A stretch of DNA of 64,000 nucleotides from Glandiceps talaboti (lineage: Eukaryota; Hemichordata; Enteropneusta; Spengelidae), in the NCBI RefSeq assembly GCF_964340395.1, contig NC_135560.1, positions 808,501 through 872,500 of the forward strand. Direction: 5' to 3'. Of the stretch, positions 12,900-26,204 are shown piece after piece. A program made the translations under genes and the position numbers. How positions within the stretch are numbered: the first letter of the stretch is position 1; each line of letters begins with the position of its first letter. A model generated the notes under the pieces. It was given only the letters and a program-made list of their open reading frames with translations. It did no database searches and was not told the origin of the DNA.

Positions 12900-14200
12900 C
12901 TACTCTACCAGTTTAATACTTCAATCTTCAGGTGATCTCTATTAGTACCAACATTTTGGCAATACACAAATTGCCTTCTTCCAGGTAAAACCAGAGATGA
13001 ACTGAAAATGCTCCTGTATGAGGGGAAATGTTGTTAATGTGATTGCCGAGACTTTGAAATGTCTTTCTGTACTGTTTGTGTAATCAATATCTGCAGCAAG
13101 TTCACTTGAATTCAGTACAGTCCTGGCTATATATCTCTTATTGCAAAAGTTCATCAAATATGCAAATTAGCAATTGAATCAATACCATCATATCTTTGCT
13201 CAGTCAATATCTTTAGCAAGTTTCATCAAATTTGGTGCAGGCTTTCTTGGAATAGGCCCTAATTGCCAAAGGTTGTTAATTATGCAAATGAGCAATTAAT
13301 TAATTGACAGCACTAATTTTCATTAAGAACTATCATATCTCTGTATGATCAATATCTGTGGCAAGTTTCATCAAATCTGGCAGTCTTTCTTGGTCTGGGC
13401 CCTAATTGCCAAAGTTGGTTAATTATGCAAATGAGCAATTAATTGAGAGCACTAAATTTCATTACAGCACCGGTTGGGAAAGTGTATGAATTTGTTAACT
13501 AGTTGGACTAAATTGACTGTACGGATAGATTTCATTCACAAAAACTTGACAGGATGTTTTGCAAAATGCAGGACACCACTTCCAAAGATAAGGTGGGATG
13601 AAGCAACCATTTTCACTGAGGTAAAGAACTATATGTAGCAACATTGAAAAATGTTACTAGTCGACATATAAAAAACAAATCAAGTCCAAAGTCTGCCTCA
13701 AGATCAAATACAACAAGTGATGTTACAAAGACTGATTATGGCCAGGCTGGGTGCCTACTAAAGGGCTTCACTGTGTGTAGCAACATTGAAAAACATTGCA
13801 GTGAAACATGCCGAGACATATAAAAATGGGTGTACAAAAAACCTATATGAGTATGTAATAAAATAAGTAGTTGACTTGCTCGCTGGATCTACACAAACGT
13901 GTCATTTCCTTCAAGTCCAAAGTCTGCCTCCAGATCAAATAAAAGTGAGATACAAAGACTGATTACAGCCTGGCTGCTTGCCTCAGGGGCTTCACTGTGT
14001 AATTAATTATGCAAATTATCATTAAATATGCAAACCCCGCCCACCAAAAAATAATCAGCGCTACTTTAGTTCCAGCCTGACAATGCCACATAGTAAATTG
14101 CATAACATTTGCTTCAGTACTTTTTGAGATATCAGTGCAACAAAATTTCAGCACAGACAGACAGCCAGACAGACATCGACATGACATTACCTCCCATACG
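12900..14200. repeat. Dispersed AATTATGCAAATGAGCAATT-type repeats
   Basis: Units with ATCTCTGTATGATCAATATC, GGCAAGTTTCATCAAAT and TTAATTATGCAAATGAGC occur at 13150-13480 and again at 36440-36560 and 37480-37810. From 13540 to 13990 a roughly 300-bp segment (AAGTCCAAAGTCTGCCT, GATTACAGCC) is duplicated. It ends in (CAGA)n and CCTCCCATACGGGAG, as the 2-6 kb family does. No coding exon seen. Confidence 0.55.
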
Positions 14201-14234
14201 GGAGCTAAAAGCTATACCGTGTGGTGGTGTCTCT

Positions 14235-14345
14235 GGAGGTAACAGGACAAACGCCCCCGGAAAACTGCCCCCAGACAAACACCCCAGACAAATGCCCCTG
14301 TAGGACAAATGCCCCTGGACAAATGCCCCCAAACAAATGCTTACG
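14235..14345. repeat. GACAAATGCCCC-type short tandem repeat
   Basis: About seven degenerate copies of a 13-16 base motif (GACAAATGCCCCTG, GACAAACGCCCCCG). The ORFs across it on both strands are artefacts. Confidence 0.75.
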
Positions 14346-14592
14346 GTAGGACTATGGCTCACAGCTCACCCAAGAAAGTCATGTTTTTTAGGGTTACTTA
14401 GTATTTCTACTACATGTATAGTGCAATTGGGGGTGTTTGTCCTAGAACCATCTGTGGATGGTAGCCTGAATGAGCTGTATCTGTATTTGTAGTTCGTCAT
14501 TACTATATTGTTGGGAATAAATTAATATTATTATAATTATAAATTGTTATTACAATAAAACAATGATATTAACAATAATAATTTTACTTACT

Positions 14593-14730
14593 AAATCCTC
14601 TTTCATATAAATGCTGAGGTAACTTTAATTGTTTCAGATCATTTGTCATAAGTGGTCGTAACCTGGGAGGACCACCACTCTGATCGATAAAATAGTTCAA
14701 CATCTCATACAGGTTCAAAATTGGTGGATG
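14593..14730 (-). CDS. STAP: STAP-like adaptor, exon G (end of SH2 domain)
   Basis: Forty-six codons from acceptor ttctcttttag. HPPILNLYEMLNYFIDQ is SH2 helix B, and RLRPLM is the closing strand, matching the L-R-P-F/L end of STAP SH2 domains; a basic tail (LKQLKLPQHLYERGF) follows. At the low-coordinate end the sequence GGATTTAGTAAGTAA can be read two ways: as a consensus donor (exon end 14593, phase 1) or as translation through Ser-Lys to a stop at 14586-14584. All other junctions are phase 0, which mildly favours a terminal exon, and the resulting protein would have a very short tail compared with STAP2. I found no convincing further exon between 1 and 14580. Confidence 0.9.
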
Positions 14731-14839
14731 CTAAAAGAGAAATTTCTGAGTATGAATATCAACTATGATAATGACATAAGTCTTAGTATGTGTTTGTTAG
14801 TTGTCAACTATGACAACATAGTCATTGTATATTTAGTAA

Positions 14840-15062
14840 TAGCTCACCAAGCGACTGCATAGTGACTAGTATGCATGTGCATCCTATATACTATGCAATG
14901 TTGTTTTGGTGGTTTTACCTAAGGACACATTGTGGCGCAATGACTATGCATGCACGTTCTATATACTATGCACATTCTCCATGCGGAGGGCACTATCTGT
15001 CATTGTAAGGCTGCTGGTCACAAATGAAGTTACCCTGCGCAAGCTTATGGGCTTTGCCTAGT
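14840..15062. repeat. Dispersed repeat, also at 47990-48190 and 48690-48755
   Basis: GACTAGTATGCATGTGCATC, CTATATACTATGCA, then GGTCACAAATGAAGTTACCC TGCGCAAGCTTATGGGCTTT are shared with the later copy, which is GC-richer and less decayed (GACTAGTACGCATGCGCGCC). The family ends in TGCCTAGTTATGATATTAAA in both places. Confidence 0.75.
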
Positions 15063-15680
15063 TATGATATTAAACAATATGATAGCTATGACAAAATTGT
15101 CATTGTGTATTTAGTAGTAAACAATAAGGTAGCTATGACAACATTGTCATTCTGTATTTAGTAGTATAGTAGCTATGACAACATTGTCATTGTGCATTTA
15201 GTGGTAAACAATATAGAAGCTATGACAACATTGTCATTGTGTATTTAGTATTAAACAATATAGTAGCTATGACAATATTGTCATTGTGTATTTAGTAGTA
15301 TAGTAGCTATATATGACAACATTGTCATTGTGCATTTAGTAGTAAACAATATGGTAGCTATGACAACATTGTCATTGTGCATTTAGTAGTAAACAATATG
15401 GTAGCTATGACAACATTGTCATTGTGTATTTAGTAGTATAGTAGCTATGACAACATTGTCATTGTGTATTTAGTAGTAAACAATATGGTAGCTATGACAA
15501 CATTGTCATTGTGCATTTAGTAGTATAGTAGCTATGACAATATTGTCATTATGCATTTAGTAGTAAACAATATGGTAGCTATGACAACATTGTCATTCTG
15601 CATTTAGTAGTATAGTAGCCATGACAAAATTGTTATTTGTGTATTAAGTAGTAAACAATATGGTAGCTATGACAACATTG
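15060..15680. repeat. ~47-bp minisatellite with ATGACAACATTGTCAT core
   Basis: About 13 units, some lacking the AAACAATATGG part. Each holds the palindrome ATGACAACATTGTCAT, so each repeat can form a small hairpin. It runs into a (TGTA)n tract. Confidence 0.9.
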
Positions 15681-15830
15681 TATGTATGTATGTATGTATG
15701 TATGTATGTATGTATGTATGTATGTATGTATGTATGTATGTATGCATGTATGTACATGTATGTATGTCTGTGTCTTTGTCTGTCTTTATGTCTGTGTCTT
15801 TGTCTGTCTGTCTGTCTGTCTGTCTGTGGA
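15679..15830. repeat. (TGTA)n then (TGTC)n microsatellites
   Basis: About 17 TGTA repeats pass into TGTC/TGTCTT repeats. The Met-Tyr-Val-Cys ORFs on the plus strand and the His/Thr-rich one on the minus strand are translations of the repeat. Confidence 0.95.
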
Positions 15831-16027
15831 ATGCTAATCAAACTTGCTTGACTTCGTCCTTTTGCTAATGGCATGAAGTGATTATGGTTTTTTTTGTTAA
15901 CATTGTATGCATATTCATGAGTCATTGCATAATGACATGCAATGACAGGACGGACACAGGATCAGGATGAGTATATAGTAGCCGCCTGGACAATAATTGA
16001 CATAATAATGTATGACTTAATACTAAC

Positions 16028-16291
16028 CTGCTTATCAATATCCAAGACTAACAAATCACCTTCTCTGTTGATGCGATAATGTCGTATTTCTTGTTGGTCA
16101 GGCCCAATATATAATCTGGCCGAGATAACAAACACATTCTTTTGTGACTCGCTATGTCTTATTAACAGATCACCTTTGTCTCTGTTATTCCACAGCACTT
16201 CCTCTGCCTCTCTACGAGATATTCTTTTAAAGAACCAAGTCTGCTGTTCCTCTAACTCCTTTAGATAGTCAGGGTAAAAACGATATTCAGG
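16028..16291 (-). CDS. STAP: STAP-like adaptor, exon F (SH2 domain, first two thirds)
   Basis: Eighty-eight codons, phase 0, acceptor ttcatcag and donor GTTAGT. After a short lead (EYRFYPDYLKELEEQQ) comes a textbook SH2 domain: TWFFKRISRREAEEVL is the W-F-x-x-x-I-x-R-x-x-A-E helix A region, GDLLIRHSES is the phosphotyrosine loop (equivalent of FLVRES, with the betaB5 Arg present), and RHYRINREGDLLVL is betaD with the H-Y-x-I motif. All residues needed for phosphotyrosine binding that I can check are there, so the domain should be functional. In STAP proteins the SH2 couples to receptor or JAK/Tec-type kinases at the membrane. Confidence 0.95.
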
Positions 16292-16359
16292 CTGATGAAA
16301 AAGAGGACAAGAAATCTATATTAAACATACACAATAGTGTAATGTCATTTCAATGGAAA

Positions 16360-16944
16360 ACACAATCATGGTAAAGGGAATTTACAGGGACTGACTGATT
16401 GATAATTAATTGCAAAATGACTTGCATCATAACATGTGAGTGATAATGGGTAACACATCCCCATAAAGTTTCAACCCCATTCACCATGCAGTTTTCAAGA
16501 TATAAGTTTTTGACCAAAACTGAGATTTTTAGACCTAATTTGCATATCACAATGTGAATACATTTCAGCTCAATCTGCTTAGTAGTTTTGGGTATATAGA
16601 TTTTTTGACCAAAAAGCCACATTTGTATACCTAATTTGCATATCAGTGATGGAATCATCATGTTGTGTACCATTCTTAAACTAATTTTTTTACCAAAAAG
16701 ACACATTTGCATTCCTAATTTGCATATCACAGATGGAACCCACCAAATTTTAGAGTGATCATCTGCCTAGTAGTTTTTGAATTTAACCGCTTTGACCAAA
16801 AATAACATTTTTTGACCAAAATCACACACTGGTAGTACATTTGTCAGTTTGATTTGAACACTTTCCCGACTAGACACCTAGGGTATTAATAAACCTATCA
16901 AATATTATGGTAATCAGTCCAGCTGTTTTTGAGTTTAAGTTGTT

Positions 16945-17007
<63 letters not shown>

Positions 17008-17010
17008 CTC
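16360..17010. repeat. Dispersed intronic repeat ending in (CA)n
   Basis: Carries TAGTTTTTGAATTTAA, TTTTTGACCAAAA (several times), CCTAATTTGCATATCA and a terminal (CA)n at 16945-17005. Related copies are at 27838-28450 (inverted), 29530-30115 and 40990-41600; the better ones end in CCTCAGTTCAGTTGTGCTAA. The 126-codon minus-strand ORF is not conserved between copies. Confidence 0.7.
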
Positions 17011-17164
17011 TAAAAGTCAAAATCAATTTGAACATTCCTCACACAATCTGTCAACTGTGTAAATTTTCACAATGCAATTTAGTACTGTAATCCAGTAGTG
17101 GAATACATTTGAAACTAGTTAATGTTGCTGATATATGGTTTCAATAAAGTATCAATGTTATCAT

Positions 17165-17395
17165 TCACCAACATATCACTGCCATAGCAACACATCAATC
17201 ACTGCCAATAGCAACAAATCACTGCCATAGTAACTAAACACCACTGCCATAGTAACACATTACTGTCATGATAGCAATTAACACATTGCCATAGTAACAC
17301 ATCACTGCCATAGTAGTTAAAACATCATTGCCATAGCAACACATCACTGCACCATAGTAATAAACACATTGCCATAGCAACACATCACTGTCATA
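17165..17395. repeat. ~20-bp CCATAGTAACACATCACTG minisatellite
   Basis: About eleven imperfect copies just upstream (gene sense: downstream) of exon E. The 91-codon minus ORF across it and the exon boundary is exon E followed by repeat, past the donor site. Confidence 0.85.
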
Positions 17396-17425
17396 TATTG
17401 TAGTCTTTATTTGCATAAATCTCAC

Positions 17426-17716
17426 CGGGCTTAGATCCACATTTTGTGATTTCTGGCTCCCTCTTTTGTCAGTAGATGCATTTGAACCAGTTGATGAAAT
17501 TGACAACATACTTAACCGTCTGTCTATTGAACTATCAGAACCTGTTGATATAGTTGAACCTTGTGACCCTGTACGCTTTGGACGTGAGGTAGTAGGAACA
17601 GGAGGGGCACTTTCCAGTGTGGATGGCCCTAAACTGAATTCTTCTTCCAGTGCTTTAATTATATCATTTCTTGGGCCTGGTAATATTATTTGATTGATTT
17701 CTTGTGGAATACTTCG
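17426..17716 (-). CDS. STAP: STAP-like adaptor, exon E (PH-SH2 linker)
   Basis: Ninety-seven codons, phase 0, acceptor tttgttag and donor GTGAGA. The start, IPQEINQIILPGP followed by an acidic helix (IIKALEEEF), resembles the post-PH segment of STAP1, in which V-P-Q-x-V-x-L-L-P-G precedes a charged helix; this match is the strongest reason for choosing STAP over other PH-SH2 proteins such as SH2B or GRB7. The rest is low complexity and Ser/Thr-rich (SIDRRLSMLSISS, GSNASTDKRGSQKSQ) with Arg/Lys-Ser sites, so probably a disordered, phosphorylatable linker. It is longer than the equivalent linker in vertebrate STAP1. The intron behind it in gene order (toward exon F) is about 1.1 kb; the one before it (17717-27749) is mostly the 35/33-bp array. 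Confidence 0.87.
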
Positions 17717-17789
17717 CTAACAAATGAAAGAGAACAAGAAATTTAAGACATGGTAGTAAGTCCTACTACAGTTAACTTAAAGATTTAAA

Positions 17790-20700
17790 AATCAATATCC
17801 AATTTCTAACAGTGAATGATGACATCAATATCCAATTTAGCTAACAGTGAATGATGACATCAATATCAAATTTAGCTAACAGTGAACAATGACATCAATG
17901 TCCAATTTCTAACAGTGAATGATGACATCAATATCCAATTTCTAACAGTGAATGATGACATCAATATCCAATTTAGCTAACAGTGAATGATGACATCAAT
18001 ATCCAATTTAGCTAACAGTGAATGATGACATCGATGTCCAATTTAGCTAACAGTGAACGATGACATCAATGTCCAATTTCTAACAGTGAACGATGACATC
18101 AATATCCAATTTCTAACAGTGAATGATGACATCAATATCCAATTTAGCTAACAGTGAATGATGACATCAATATCCAATTTAGCTAACAGTGAATGATGAC
18201 ATCGATGTCCAATTTAGCTAACAGTGAATGATGACATCAATATCCAATTTAGCTAACAGTGAATGATGACATTAATATCCAATTTAGCTAACAGTGAATG
18301 ATGACATCAATATCCTATTTCTAACAGTGAATGATGACATCAATATCCAATTTCTAACAGTGAATTATGACATCAATATCCAATTTAGCTAACAGTGAAT
18401 GATGACATCAATATCCAATTTAGCTAACAGTGAATGATGACATCAATATCCAATTTAGCTAACAGTGAATGATGACATCAATATCCAATTTAGCTAACAG
18501 TGAATGATGACATCAATATCCAATTTCTAACAGTAAATGATGACATCAATATCCAATTTAGCTAACAGTGAATGATGACATCAATATCCTATTTCTAACA
18601 GTGAACGATGACATGAATATCCAATTTAGCTAACAGTGAATGATGACATCAATATCCAATTTAGCTAACAGTGAATGATGACATCAATATCCAATTTCTA
18701 ACAGTAAATGATGACATCAATATCCAATTTAGCTAACAGTGAATGATGACATCAATATCCAATTTAGCTAACAGTGAACGATGACATCAATGTCCAATTT
18801 CTAACAGTGAATGATGACATCAATATCCAATTTAGCTAACAGTGAATGATGACATCAATGTCCAATTTAGCTAACAGTGAACGATGACATCAATGTCCAA
18901 TTTAGCTAACAGTGAACGATGACATCAATATCCAATTTCTAACAGTGAACGATGACATCAATATCCAATTTAGCTAACAGTGAACGATGACATCAATGTC
19001 TAATTTCTATAAGTGAATGATGACATCAATATCCAATTTAGCTAACAGTGAACGATGACATCAATGTCTAATTTCTATAAGTGAATGATGACATCAATAT
19101 CCAATTTAGCTAACAGTGAATGATGACAACAATATCCAATTTCTAACAGTGAATGATGACATCAATATCCAATTTCTAACAGTGAACGATGACATCAATA
19201 TCCAATTTCTAACAGTGAATGATGACATCAATATCCAATTTCTAACAGTGAATAATGACATTAATATTCAATTTAGCTAACAGTGAATGATGACATCAAT
19301 GTCCAATTTCTAACAGTAAATGATGACATCAATATCCAATTTCTAACAGTAAATGATGACATCAATATCCAATTTCTAACAGTAAATGATGACATCAATG
19401 TCCAATTTCTAACAGTAAATGATGACATCAATATCCAATTTCTAACAGTGAATTATGACATCAATATCCAATTTAGCGAACAGTGAATGATGACATCAAT
19501 ATCCAATTTCTAACAGTGAATGATGACATTAATATCCAATTTCTAACAGTGAATGATGACATCAATATCCAATTTAGCTAACAGTGAACGATGACATCAA
19601 TTTCAAATTTAGCTAACAGTGAATGATGACATCAATGTCCAATTTAGCGAACAGTGAATAATGACATCAATATCAAATTTAGCTAACAGTGAATGATGAC
19701 ATCAATATCCAATTTCTAACAGTGAATGATGACATCAATATCCAATTTAGCTAACAGTGAATGATGACATCAATATCCAATTTAGCTAACAGTGAATGAT
19801 GACATCAATATCCAATTTAGCTAACAGTGAATGATGACATCAATATCCAATTTAGCTAACAGTGAATGATGACAACAATATCCAATTTAGCTAACAGTGA
19901 ATGATGACATCAATATCCAATTTAGCTAACAGTGAATGATGACATCAATATCCAATTTAGCTAACAGTGAATGATGACATCAATGTCTAATTTCTAACAG
20001 TGAACGATGACATCAATGTCCAATTTAGCTAACAGTGAATGATGATATCAATGTCCAATTTAGCTAACAGTGAATGATGACATCAATGTCCAATTTAGCT
20101 AACAGTGAATGATAACATCAATGTCCAATTTAGCTAACAGTGAATGATGATATCAATGTCCAATTTAGCTAACAGTGAATGATGACATCAATGTCCAATT
20201 TAGCTAAAAGTGAATGATGACATCAATATCCAATTTAGCTAACAGTGAATGATGACATCAATGTCCAATTTAGCTAACAGTGAATTATGACATCAATGTC
20301 CAATTTCTAACAGTGAATTATGACATCAATATCCAATTTCTAACAGTGAATGATGACATCAATATCCAATTTAGCTAACAGTGAATGATGACATCAATGT
20401 CCAATTAGGTAACAGTGAATGATGACATCATTGTCCAATTTCTAACAGTGAATGATGACATCAATATCCAATTTCTAACAGTGAATTATGACATCAATGT
20501 CCAATTTAGCTAACAGTGAATGATGACATCAATGTCCAATTTCTAACAGTGAATGATGACATCAATATCCAATTTAGCTAACAGTGAATTATGACATCAA
20601 TATCCAATTTCTAACAGTGAATGATGACATCAATATCCAATTTAGCTAACAGTGAATGATGACATCAATATCCAATTTAGCTAACAGTGAACGATGACAT

Positions 20701-23700
20701 CAATATCCAATTTAGCTAACAGTGAACGATGACATCAATGTCCAATTTCTAACAGTGAATGATGACATCAATATCCAATTTAGCTAACAGTGAATGATGA
20801 CATCAATATCCAATTTAGCTAACAGTGAACGATGACATCAATGTCCAATTTAGCTAACAGTGAACGATGACATCAATGTCTAATTTCTATAAGTGAATGA
20901 TGACATCAATATCCAATTTCTAACAGTGAATGATGACATCAATATCCAATTTAGCTAACAGTGAATGATGACATCAATATCCAATTTCTAACAGTGAATG
21001 ATGACATCAATATCTAATTTCTAACAGTGAATGATGACATTAATATCCAATTTAGCTAACAGTGAATGATGACATCAATGTCCAATTTCTATAAGTGAAT
21101 GATGACATCAATATCCAATTTAGCTAACAGTGAATTATGACATCAATATCCAATTTCTAACAGTGAATGATGACATCAATATCCAATTTAGCTAACAGTG
21201 AATGATGACATCAATATCCAATTTAGCTAACAGTGAACGATGACATCAATATCCAATTTAGCTAACAGTGAACGATGACATCAATGTCCAATTTCTAACA
21301 GTGAATGATGACATCAATATCCAATTTAGCTAACAGTGAATGATGACATCAATATCCAATTTAGCTAACAGTGAACGATAAAATCAATGTCCAATTTAGC
21401 TAACAGTGAACGATGACATCAATGTCTAATTTCTATAAGTGAATGATGACATCAATATCCAATTTAGCTAACAGTGAATGATGACATCAATATCCAATTT
21501 AGCTAACAGTGAATGATGACATCAATATCCAATTTCTAACAGTGAATGATGACATCAATATCCAATTTAGCTAACAGTGAATGATGACATCAATATCCAA
21601 TTTAGCTAACAGTGAACGATGACATCAATATCCAATTTAGCTAACAGTGAACGATGACATCAATGTCCAATTTCTAACAGTGAATGATGACATCAATATC
21701 CAATTTAGCTAACAGTGAATGATGACATCAATATCCAATTTAGCTAACAGTGAACGATAAAATCAATGTCCAATTTAGCTAACAGTGAACGATGACATCA
21801 ATGTCTAATTTCTATAAGTGAATGATGACATCAATATCCAATTTAGCTAACAGTGAATGATGACATCAATATCAAATTTAGCTAACAGTGAATGATGACA
21901 TCAATATCCAATTTCTAACAGTGAATGATGACATCAATATCCAATTTAGCTAACAGTGAATGATGACATCAATGTCCAATTTCTAACAGTGAATGATGAC
22001 ATCAATATCCAATTTAGCTAACAGTGAATGATGACATCAATATCCAATTTCTAACAGTGAATGATGACATCAATATCTAATTTCTAACAGTGAATGATGA
22101 CATTAATATCCAATTTAGCTAACAGTGAATGATGACATCAATGTCCAATTTCTATAAGTGAATGATGACATCAATATCCAATTTCTAAGTGAACAATGAC
22201 ATCAATATCCAATTTCTAACAGTGAATAATGACATTAATATCCAATTTAGCTAACAGTGAATGATGACATCAATGTCCAATTTAGCTAACAGTGAATGAT
22301 GACATCAATATCCAATTTCTAACAGTGAATGATGACATTAATATCCAATTTCTAACAGTGAATGATGACATCAATATCCAATTTAGCTAACAGTGAATGA
22401 TGACATCAATATCCAATTTAGCTAACAGTGAATGATGACATCAATATCCAATTTAGCTAACAGTGAATGATGACATCAATATCCAATTTAGCTAACAGTG
22501 AATGATGACATCAATGTCCAATTTAGCTAACAGTGAATAATGACATCAATATGAAATTTAGCTAAGAGTGAATGATGACATCAATATCCAATTTCTAACA
22601 GTGAATGATGACATCAATATCCAATTTAGCTAACAGTGAATGATGACATCAATATCCAATTTAGCTAACAGTGAATGATGACATCAATATCCAATTTAGC
22701 TAACAGTGAATGATGACATCAATATCCAATTTAGCTAACAGTGAATGATGACATCAATGTCCAATTTAGCTAAAAGTGAATGATGACATCAATATCCAAT
22801 TTAGCTAACAGTGAATGATGACATCAATGTCCAATTTAGCTAACAGTGAATGATGACATCAATGTCCAATTTAGCTAACAGTGAATGATGACATCAATGT
22901 CCAATTTAGCTAAAAGTGAATGATGACATCAATATCCAATTTAGCTAACAGTGAATGATGACATCAATGTCCAATTTAGCTAACAGTGAATTATGACATC
23001 AATGTCCAATTTCTAACAGTGAATTATGACATCAATATCCAATTTCTAACAGTGAATGATGACATCAATATCCAATTTAGCTAACAGTGAATGATGACAT
23101 TAATGTCCAATTTAGCTAACAGTGAATGATGACATCATTGTCCAATTTCTAACAGTGAATGATGACATCAATATCCAATTTCTAACAGTGAATTATGACA
23201 TCAATGTCCAATTTAGCTAACAGTGAATGATGACATCAATGTCCAATTTAGCTAACAGTGAATGATGACATCAATATCCAATTTAGCTAACAGTGAATGA
23301 TGACATCAATGTCCAATTTAGCTAACAGTGAACGATGACATCAATGTCTAATTTCTATAAGTGAATGATGACATCAATATCCAATTTCTAACAGTGAACG
23401 ATGACATCAATATCCAATTTAGCTAACAGTGAACGATGACATCAATGTCTAATTTCTATAAGTGAATGATGACATCAATATCCAATTTCTAACAGTGAAT
23501 GATGACATCAATATCCAATTTCTAACAGTAAATGATGACATCAATATCCAATTTAGCTAACAGTGAATGATGACATCAATATCCAATTTCTAACAGTAAA
23601 TGATGACATTAATATCCAATTTAGCTAACAGTGAATTATGACATCAATGTCCAATTTCTAACAGTGAATTATGACATCAATATCCAATTTAGCTAATAGT

Positions 23701-26146
23701 GAATGATGACATCAATATCCAATTTAGCTAACAGTGAATGATGACATCAATGTCCAATTTAGCTAACAGTGAATGATGACATCAATGTCCAATTTAGCTA
23801 ATAGTGAATGATGACATCAATGTCCAATTTCTAACAGTGAATGATGACATCAATGTCCAATTTAGCTAATAGTGAATGATGACATCATTGTCCAATTTAG
23901 CTAATAGTGAATGATGACATCATTGTCCAATTTCTAACAGTGAATGATGACATCAATATCCAATTTCTAACAGTGAATTATGACATCAATGTCCAATTTA
24001 GCTAACAGTGAATGATGACATCAATGTCCAATTTCTAACAGTGAATGATGACATCAATATCCAATTTCTAACAGTGAATGATGACATCAATATCCAATTT
24101 CTAACAGTGAATTATGACATCAATATCCAATTTCTAACAGTGAATGATGACATCAATATCCAATTTCTAACAGTGAACGATGACATCAATATCCAATTTC
24201 TAACAGTGAATTATGACATCAATATCCTATTTCTAACAGTGAATGATGACATCAATATCCAATTTAGCTAACAGTGAACGATGACATCAATATCCAATTT
24301 AGCTAACAGTGAACGATGACATCAATGTCCAATTTCTAACAGTGAATGATGACATCAATGTCTAATTTCTATAAGTGAATGATGACATCAATATCCAATT
24401 TCTAACAGTGAATGATGACATCAATATCCAATTTAGCTAACAGTGAACGATGACATCAATGTCCAATTTAGCTAACAGTGAACGATGACATCAATGTCTA
24501 ATTTCTATAAGTGAATGATGACATCAATATCCAATTTCTAACAGTGAACGATGACATCAATATCCAATTTAGCTAACAGTGAATGATGACATCAATGTCA
24601 AATTTAGCTAACAGTGAATGATGACATCAATATCCAATTTAGCTAACAGTGAATGATGACATCAATATCCAATTTAGCTAACAGTGAATGATGACATCAA
24701 TATCCAATTTCTAACAGTGATTGATGACATCAATATCCAATTTAGCTAACAGTGAATGATGACATCAATATCCAATTTAGCTAACAGTGAATGATGACAT
24801 CAATATCCAATTTCTAACAGTGATTGATGACATCAATATCCAATTTAGCTAACAGTGAATGATGACATCAATATCCAATTTAGCTAACAGTGAATGATGA
24901 CATCAATATCCAATTTCTAACAGTGATTGATGACATCAATATCCAATTTAGCTAACAGTGAATGATGACATCAATATCCAATTTAGCTAACAGTGAATGA
25001 TGACATCAATATCCAATTTAGCTAACAGTGAATGATGACATCAATATCCAATTTAGCTAACAGTGAATGATAACATCAATGTCCAATTTAGCTAACAGTG
25101 AATGATGACATCAATGTCCAATTTAGCTAACAGTGAATGATGACATCAATGTCCAATTTAGCTAAAAGTGAATGATGACATCAATATCCAATTTAGCTAA
25201 CAGTGAATGATGACATCAATGTCCAATTTAGCTAACAGTGAATTATGACATCAATGTCCAATTTCTAACAGTGAATTATGACATCAATATCCAATTTCTA
25301 ACAGTGAATGATGACATCAATATCCAATTTAGCTAACAGTGAATGATGACATCAATGTCCAATTTAGCTAACAGTGAATGATGACATCAATATCCAATTT
25401 AGCTAACAGTGAATGATGACATCAATATCCAATTTAGCTAACAGTGAATGATGACATCAATGTCCAATTTCTAACAGTGATTGATGACATCAATATCCAA
25501 TTTAGCTAACAGTGAATGATGACATCAATGTCCAATTTAGCTAACAGTGAATGATGACATCAATATCCAATTTAGCTAACAGTGAATGATGACATCAATA
25601 TCCAATTTAGCTAACAGTGAATGATGACATCAATGTCCAATTTCTAACAGTGATTGATGACATCAATATCCAATTTAGCTAACAGTGAATGATGACATCA
25701 ATGTCCAATTTAGCTAACAGTGAATGATGACATCAATATCCAATTTAGCTAACAGTGAATGATGACATCAATGTCCAATTTCTAACAGTGAATGATGACA
25801 TCAATGTCCAATTTAGCTAACAGTGAATGATGACATCAATGTCCAATTTCTAACAGTGAATGATGACATCAATATCCAATTTAGCTAACAGTGAATGATG
25901 ACATCAATATCCAATTTAGCTAACAGTGAATGATGACATCAATGTCCAATTTCTAACAGTGAATGATGACATCAATGTCCAATTTAGCTAACAGTGAATG
26001 ATGACATCAATATCCAATTTCTAATAGTGAACGATGACATCAATGTCCAATTTAGCTAACAGTGAATGATGACATCAATGTCCAATTTAGCTAACAGTGA
26101 ATGATGACATCAATATCCAATTTCTAATAGTGAACAATGACATCAA
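17790..26146. repeat. 35/33-bp minisatellite, ~8.4 kb
   Basis: Roughly 240 units built on AACAGTGAATGATGACATCA followed by ATATCCAATTTAGCT (35 bp) or ATATCCAATTTCT (33 bp). The two length classes alternate irregularly. Minor variants (ATGTCC for ATATCC, AACGATG, AATTATG, TCTATAAGTG) recur in blocks, for example the 20640-20890, 21175-21440 and 21590-21815 blocks and a three-fold block at 24700-24930. ORFs arise only where several 33-bp units are adjacent. It fills most of the intron between exons D and E. Confidence 0.98.
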
Positions 26147-26204
26147 TATCATTTATATTAGGGTAAAGAAACCACTTCTTACTATTAAATTGAAATGATG
26201 TATT

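Noticed and set aside
16350-16730. 126-codon minus ORF in the intron between exons E and F
   Set aside because: Lies wholly in a dispersed repeat whose other copies have stops in the same frame.
19283-24271. Asn-Asp-Asp-Ile-rich ORFs at 19283-19486 and 24008-24271
   Set aside because: They arise only where several 33-bp units of the minisatellite adjoin.
17790-26146. Regular short repeats that resemble a CRISPR array at first glance
   Set aside because: There are no unique spacers: units are contiguous and near-identical, and the surroundings are a eukaryotic intron.
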